Shown: in pieces, positions 58,831-64,000 of the stretch
Numbering within the stretch: position 1 is the first letter of the stretch
Layout of the letters: the number at the start of each line of letters is the position of its first letter
From: Pestalotiopsis fici W106-1
Taxonomy: Eukaryota; Ascomycota; Sordariomycetes; Amphisphaeriales; Sporocadaceae
NCBI RefSeq assembly: GCF_000516985.1
Contig: NW_006917097.1
Location: 1,922,001-1,986,000 of the forward strand
Reading direction: 5' to 3'
Length of the DNA stretch: 64,000 nucleotides
Notes under the pieces: model-generated
Told to the model about the DNA's origin: nothing
What the model saw: the letters and a program-made list of their open reading frames with translations, nothing else
Databases searched by the model: none
Made by a program: the position numbers and the translations under genes

Positions 58831-61214
58831 TTGACCCGTTCTCGATATACCCAAAATGAATATCTACTGTATCTGTAAGGAGCAACTCAAATGCAGCGTA
58901 CCCGGTGACTTAGACCGCCGTTCCCTCAGGAGGTGCCTTGTCGCCATTACCGGAGCTAGTAGTACATGACAAATGTAACGGAGCCTCTCTTTGGAGTCTA
59001 CAATTAAAATATATATAGTATTAATTGGAACCTGAAAAGGTCACATGATCCAATTCGAGAAGCTGTAAAGGTCAGCACAATCCGACCTACCATGGTATGA
59101 GACGAGCGATTGACGTTTGCGGGCCCTTTCCCCCCTTTGGGTGTCTCCATTCGCCAAACATGACCCAGGTCCATAGTGCTGGAACCACTCTTATTGTTCT
59201 ACGTATTTTCCATGCCAGCAAGAGCAGGTAAAGGTACGTAGGTACTACTTTAGATCGGTCAAGTCATCCGAGAGTCAAATGTATCCAGTAATTTGCGACC
59301 TGTCAAAATGCCCACGCGTCGATCCAAAGCGATTTTTTTTTAAGGAAATGAACATACGCTAAAGATGCCCATGATATTGAAACATCCTTTACTCGTCAGT
59401 GTCTTGGAATTAATTCTCTCATCTTCTCTTCTGCTATCGCATTGACGACAGACAAGTCACTGCATGTGCTTCGGCTCAGAAGAATGAACTGTCACTTGCC
59501 AGGTAGCGTCGTCATAGGACCTCCACCCAAATTACCAGGGGGCCACCCATCTTGGGCATCATGAAATTGCAGGCCCTCGTGTAACTCGAAAGTCGCTGAT
59601 TTTGTGCAACTTGCGTATTTGAAAAGAATCTTATCCTTGCATCTGGTTGTGCAACTTTGCTGTGGTGATAATTGTAATCACTGTTGTCTCAACATTTATT
59701 TGCTATTGCTACCCAGTCATCCATTTTTCGTAGGAGAAGGGGGGGGGAAAAAAGCAGCCTTGCACTCATAATTTGACACTGGAGCTGCTTCATGTACACT
59801 CTCACCGTCCCTAACGGCTGTAGTGGGGCCTCAACTGTTCTAGGTAATCCGCAAAACGTCATATTTCCTGTTTGCGGCCTTTGAGCCCCAGCCGACGCCC
59901 AACCTCGTCGCAACCTCGTGAACTTCGACCTCCCGCTGCAACAAGGAAGCTAACGCAGAGGTGCGCCCCTTCATTGGTCGACCGGCGGACAGAGGAAACA
60001 TTGGCTACCTACTGTGATAACATTTCGAGCAGTAAGAAGAAGAAAGGGAGAAAATTTTGTAATGTTCTTTTTCTCCCTTCTCGTGTGATTTCATCTCAAA
60101 CCTCCAAGACCCAACTTGATCTCCGAGAATATTGCGGATCAAAGCACACTACAGAATACGTACCTAGTGCACTACCCCGCGGTACAGAATACTTTGTATC
60201 GACGGAACCTTGAAACACGCATTGGATCCCCATGCAGTGGCAAGCCACGGCGTTCGTCACTCACTCACATCAGGCCAGAGGAAACGATCGTAGCAACATC
60301 GCAACGGTTCCGTCCCCCTCAACACAACAACGTTCATTAATATGTGCGACTGATTAGTGCATCAAGAAAAAAAGACCGGATCTGACTACTACACAGCACG
60401 TGGAGGTGCGCTTTTACCGGACCATACTGCACTACGATCAAACCGTTGCACTGGCAACTTGGCCTCGATTGGAACTCGCAATTCCGACTACCCAGCCTAG
60501 CCGCTAGATTAGGTGGATTTTTAAGGGGCAGGGCCGTCGAGCTTACCCCCAAATTTTGAGAAGTGCGGCGGACAGTCTTGGTCTCGACCCTCTCGCATTG
60601 AGGAAACCCGACAGTGAGCTTGCGCTGCTGTAATTGGTGGCCCCCCTTGCCTACGTTAGGAACTGGGTAGTCTGTCTACTATCCAACTTAGCGCAGTATC
60701 TACCTGTACTCTCTGCAGGCGGCGCAACAAAGGCAAACCGACCAACCGACCAACCGACCAAACTGACTTACTTGACTTGAACGGGCGCGATTTGATCGAA
60801 TCTCATCAAGTTTGTTTGGAGGCAAGGAAACCCAGAGGCTTTTCTTCTGCCTCACACCACATGCAACAGCAGCGCCTCGGCGATTGATATTTGTTTCTTG
60901 CTATTGATTTATTCCATGGGCAGCAGCTCGCGTCAACACATTCTAGAATTTGTGCCCGACCACCAGACCTGCTTGGTACTGTACCTGCCTGCTACCTCCC
61001 CAGCGCCAGCGCCAGTGCCCACCCGGGATCTTCTTGTTTGGCGGTGACTCCAGTGTATCAATTACCACCAGTATCCGCTACAACAGTGTCTCGCAACCAG
61101 TAAAAGAGGCACCAAGGAGTAGTTACTCCACGTCAAGTCAAGCAATTCCACCCACCCTGGGGCTCTCTTGGAACTGCCATTTGAGTTTGGGACTGGTCCT
61201 TGCTCGCTGCCACA
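58831..61214. other. Intergenic region, 2.4 kb
   Basis: The 3' end of the G-patch gene and the promoter and leader of kin1. It has a T-run near 59332-59341 and three copies of an ACCGACCA-type 8-mer at about 60737-60762. The frame 60950-61462 overlaps the kin1 start in another frame and is rejected. Confidence 0.45.
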
Positions 61215-64000
61215 ATGTCGACACCTGCAACTTCCGACTATCACCACTCTCACCATCAGGGGAGCCATTCGCACCACACCACCTCTGCTACTCACGGCCA
61301 ACCTTCGCGATCGCACTCGACGCGGTCCCGCCCCAACACATCGGCGAGCGCAGCAGGCACTCCCCACCGCTCTGTCTCGCATTCTGCTCACCACGGCCAT
61401 TCCCGTCAGTCCTCGACATCGAGCCGCCCCGTGCAGGACATTCTCCCGCAGCGAGACTATGAGGCGAGCAACTTAGCCTCAAAGCGAAGTTCAAGTAGAG
61501 ACCGTCACGGCCCGTCCACGTCGCGAGGGGCTACCGCCGCCGCCGCCGCCGCCGACCCCAAAGGTCTCCATCGCCGATCCAGCAACCGAGCTGATCCCAC
61601 TATTGTTGCCAATGCAAACAATCCGGGACCTGAAGCAGTGCCGCCCGTGATGCAAGCCGCAGCAGACGCCCGCGCCACGGGCGCGAAGACGAGGACGACG
61701 CGGACGTTGATTCCAACTCAATCAGGAAAATGGATCTTGGGCAAGACGATTGGTGCTGGTAGTATGGGCAAAGTCAAACTCGCCAAGAAAGAGGATGGCA
61801 CAGAACAGGTCAGTCAACCCCCCTCAATGTGCTGGCTTTACCATTGTCCGTCTTCCCCTCACTAAAACTCTTGACTTCTCTAGGTGGCCTGCAAGATCAT
61901 ACCTCGAGGTTCTACGGAGGAGAATCATCACAGCCGTGCAGACAAAGAACGAGCAGACCAGTCCAAAGAGATCCGCACAGCTCGAGAGGCTGCAATTGTC
62001 ACATTGCTCGATCATCCCAATGTTTGTGGGCTTCGTGACGTGGTGCGCACAAACCATCACTGGTACATGCTCTTCGAATATGTAAACGGCGGCCAGATGC
62101 TAGATTATATCATCTCGCATGGCAAACTAAAAGACAAGCAAGCAAGGAAATTCAGCCGGCAGATCGCGAGCGCCTTGGACTACTGCCACCGGAACAGTAT
62201 TGTGCACCGTGATCTGAAGATCGAGAACATACTGATCGCCAAGACTGGAGACATCAAAATCATCGACTTTGGTCTCAGTAACCTGTTCGCCCCGCGAGGC
62301 CACTTGAAAACCTTCTGTGGCAGTCTTTACTTTGCCGCTCCTGAGTTGCTTCAAGCTCGCGCCTACACCGGCCCAGAGGTGGACGTTTGGAGTTTCGGTA
62401 TCGTGCTTTACGTCTTAGTCTGCGGTAAAGTTCCGTTCGATGATCAGAGCATGCCGGCCCTGCATGCAAAGATCAAGAAGGGACTGGTCGACTATCCCAG
62501 CTGGCTCAGCACCGGTAAGATTTTGCTGCAATCTTTGTGATAGTCGACTATAACAATAAACTAACAACATTCCAGAATGTCGACATCTCCTCTCTCGAAT
62601 GCTCGTTACAGATCCAAAGGCGCGTGCCACCATGCACGAAGTATTGAACCATCCATGGATGACGAAAGGCTATGGTGGCCCCCCAGAGAACCATTTGCCT
62701 GCACGAGAACCACTAACACTGCCCCTCGACCAAGAAGTCATCAATGCCATGACAGGCTTCAACTTTGGACCACCTGAAGTCATCAAGGCGCAATTGACCA
62801 GACTCATAGAGTCTGATGACTACAAGAGAGCGGTCGCCTTGTGGCAAAAGGAAAAGGACATACCTGCACCAATGAGGGATGTTGAAAAGAAGAGAGGCTT
62901 TGGATTCGACTTTTACAAGAGAAGGAACTCGGCTAACAGCCGTGACAACCTCACAGCCCCCAGTTCAGAAGCTCTTGCGCTGGGTAGCGATCCCCTGAAT
63001 GCCTTCAGTCCTCTTATTTCAATCTACTACCTAGTTAGGGAGAAGCAGGGTAGAGACTCGGTTGATATTCAGCCCAAGCATCACGCGCCCAAGAATGCTG
63101 CCGACACGCCAATGCCAGAGATTGCACCACCACAAGAGGCGCACACCAATACTGCCGCTTACGAGATGCCGGGAGAGAAGCCTACTGGTGGGCGGTCTCG
63201 TCCTAGGGCACGAACGCACGGAGAAGACGATGCACCCGAAGAAGTCAAGAAGGCGCAGGTGTCGCCACCAGCTCCCAAGGCACCCGAGGGACAACTGGAG
63301 GTACCTCATAAGAAAGAAAGCGCGGCGGCTGGTCTGCTTCGGCGCTTTAGCACCCGACGTCGCAAGGAACCAGAGAGAGTAGAAAAGGATCGATCGCACC
63401 CACCAGTGGTCCACGTTCATTCACCCGAGCATACCGTCGCACCACGGAAGAGCTTTAGCATCAGGAGATCGAGGCGCGATCGAGACGAGACTGATGGTGC
63501 TCGCTTGCGTTCTGGCAGCAGCCAGCCTCAGCACCGAGATCTTCTGAGCTTGCCCTTGGCGGCCGGTGATAGCAGCTCAAGTAAGAAAGGGCTCGGACGG
63601 TCGACCAGTGTCAACTCGGCGGATTACAGAAGACGCCAGTACAATTCAGCCAGTCGAGTCGCCAAGGACCCGCCCCCAACAAGCGGCTCGGACCATTCAG
63701 GCACTGAAAAGTCAGGAGGAGAGCAACAGAAGGAGTCCCTCAACACCCGCGCAGCGTCGATGAGGGCCAAATCTCTGGGTCATGCTCGTAGGGAGAGCAT
63801 TCAAGCAAGACGACTCAAGAGAGAGGGCGCCCGCGCGGCTGATGTACCCGAGGAAACGGATGCGGAATTGGGCGAGGCAAGTGGCGCCTCGGCAGAACGA
63901 CTCGACGACTCTGAGCTGGCGAAGCCGGTCTTTCTCAAAGGTCTCTTCAGTGTTTCTACGACTTCGACGAAATCTGTACCGCAAATCCGCGCAGATGTCA
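61215..64000 (+). CDS. kin1: Ser/Thr protein kinase Kin1 (C-terminus outside window)
   Basis: Exons 61215-61808, 61884-62514 and 62576 to the window end (introns of 75 and 61 nt) encode at least 883 residues, with no stop reached. The first 170 residues are His/Ser/Arg-rich. The kinase domain begins at [21 protein letters not shown], with catalytic Lys202, then [27 protein letters not shown] and [14 protein letters not shown]. Kin1-specific blocks follow ([33 protein letters not shown]). The C-terminal KA1 domain expected in this MARK/Par-1 family is missing only because the window ends. By family knowledge Kin1 acts at the plasma membrane in polarity, exocytosis and cell-wall integrity, and in mRNA regulation of the unfolded protein response. 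Confidence 0.95.

Noticed and set aside
60950..61462. 170-codon frame overlapping the kin1 start
   Set aside because: It uses another frame over the kin1 N-terminus. Kin1 is supported by its kinase domain and splices.

Overview
The window reads as nuclear DNA of a filamentous ascomycete, most likely a Sordariomycete and possibly Hypocreales. The organism call is an inference from gene style: short GT-AG introns of about 50-210 nt with CTRAC-like branch sites, pyrimidine-rich leaders, long intergenic spaces, a PIR-type cell wall protein and a Kin1 kinase with long disordered tails. I model 15 protein-coding genes (14 complete, one cut by the right edge) plus two decayed gene remnants. Exon borders were set by hand from splice signals and reading-frame continuity. 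No rRNA, intact tRNA, CRISPR array or intact transposon was seen.

Layout. At 0.1-5.1 kb are a P1B copper ATPase (-) and a two-exon small secreted protein (-). At 6.7-13.8 kb are a secreted RNase T2 (+), importin Kap123 (-) and a U1-type zinc-finger protein (+), with a short shared promoter between the last two. At 13.8-26.7 kb is an AT-rich, almost gene-free stretch. It holds head-to-head 3' fragments of an SDR dehydrogenase and a fungal transcription factor at 15.1-16.7 kb, then about 10 kb with only microsatellites and a G-rich tract. At 26.7-35.8 kb is a surface/secreted/regulatory block: a GPI-anchored PIR-domain protein, a three-finger zinc-finger regulator whose finger region spans three exons, a cluster of long inverted repeats (30.1-30.6 kb), a PL1 pectate lyase and a secreted protein resembling the fungal 'IgE-binding protein' family. 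At 39-49.3 kb are an ADGF-type deaminase with a possible N-myristoylation start, a multi-span membrane protein, CDK1 and an AlkB-like dioxygenase. At 50.3-54.4 kb are a GDSL/CE16-type esterase and a five-exon neutral ceramidase. At 56.7-64 kb are a G-patch protein (GPATCH1 family) and Kin1, whose C-terminus lies outside the window.

There is no obvious metabolic cluster. Conserved housekeeping genes (kap123, cdc2, GPATCH1-like, kin1) alternate with secreted proteins for wall, lipid, RNA and pectin use. Points most worth a second look: the abutting inverted repeats at 30.1-30.6 kb, the Thr replacing the expected nucleophilic Ser in the ceramidase GDxSPN motif, the regulator hidden by tiny exons, the truncated SDR/TF junction, the PIR protein with domains in reverse order from yeast, and the deaminase with an acylation-like N-terminus.
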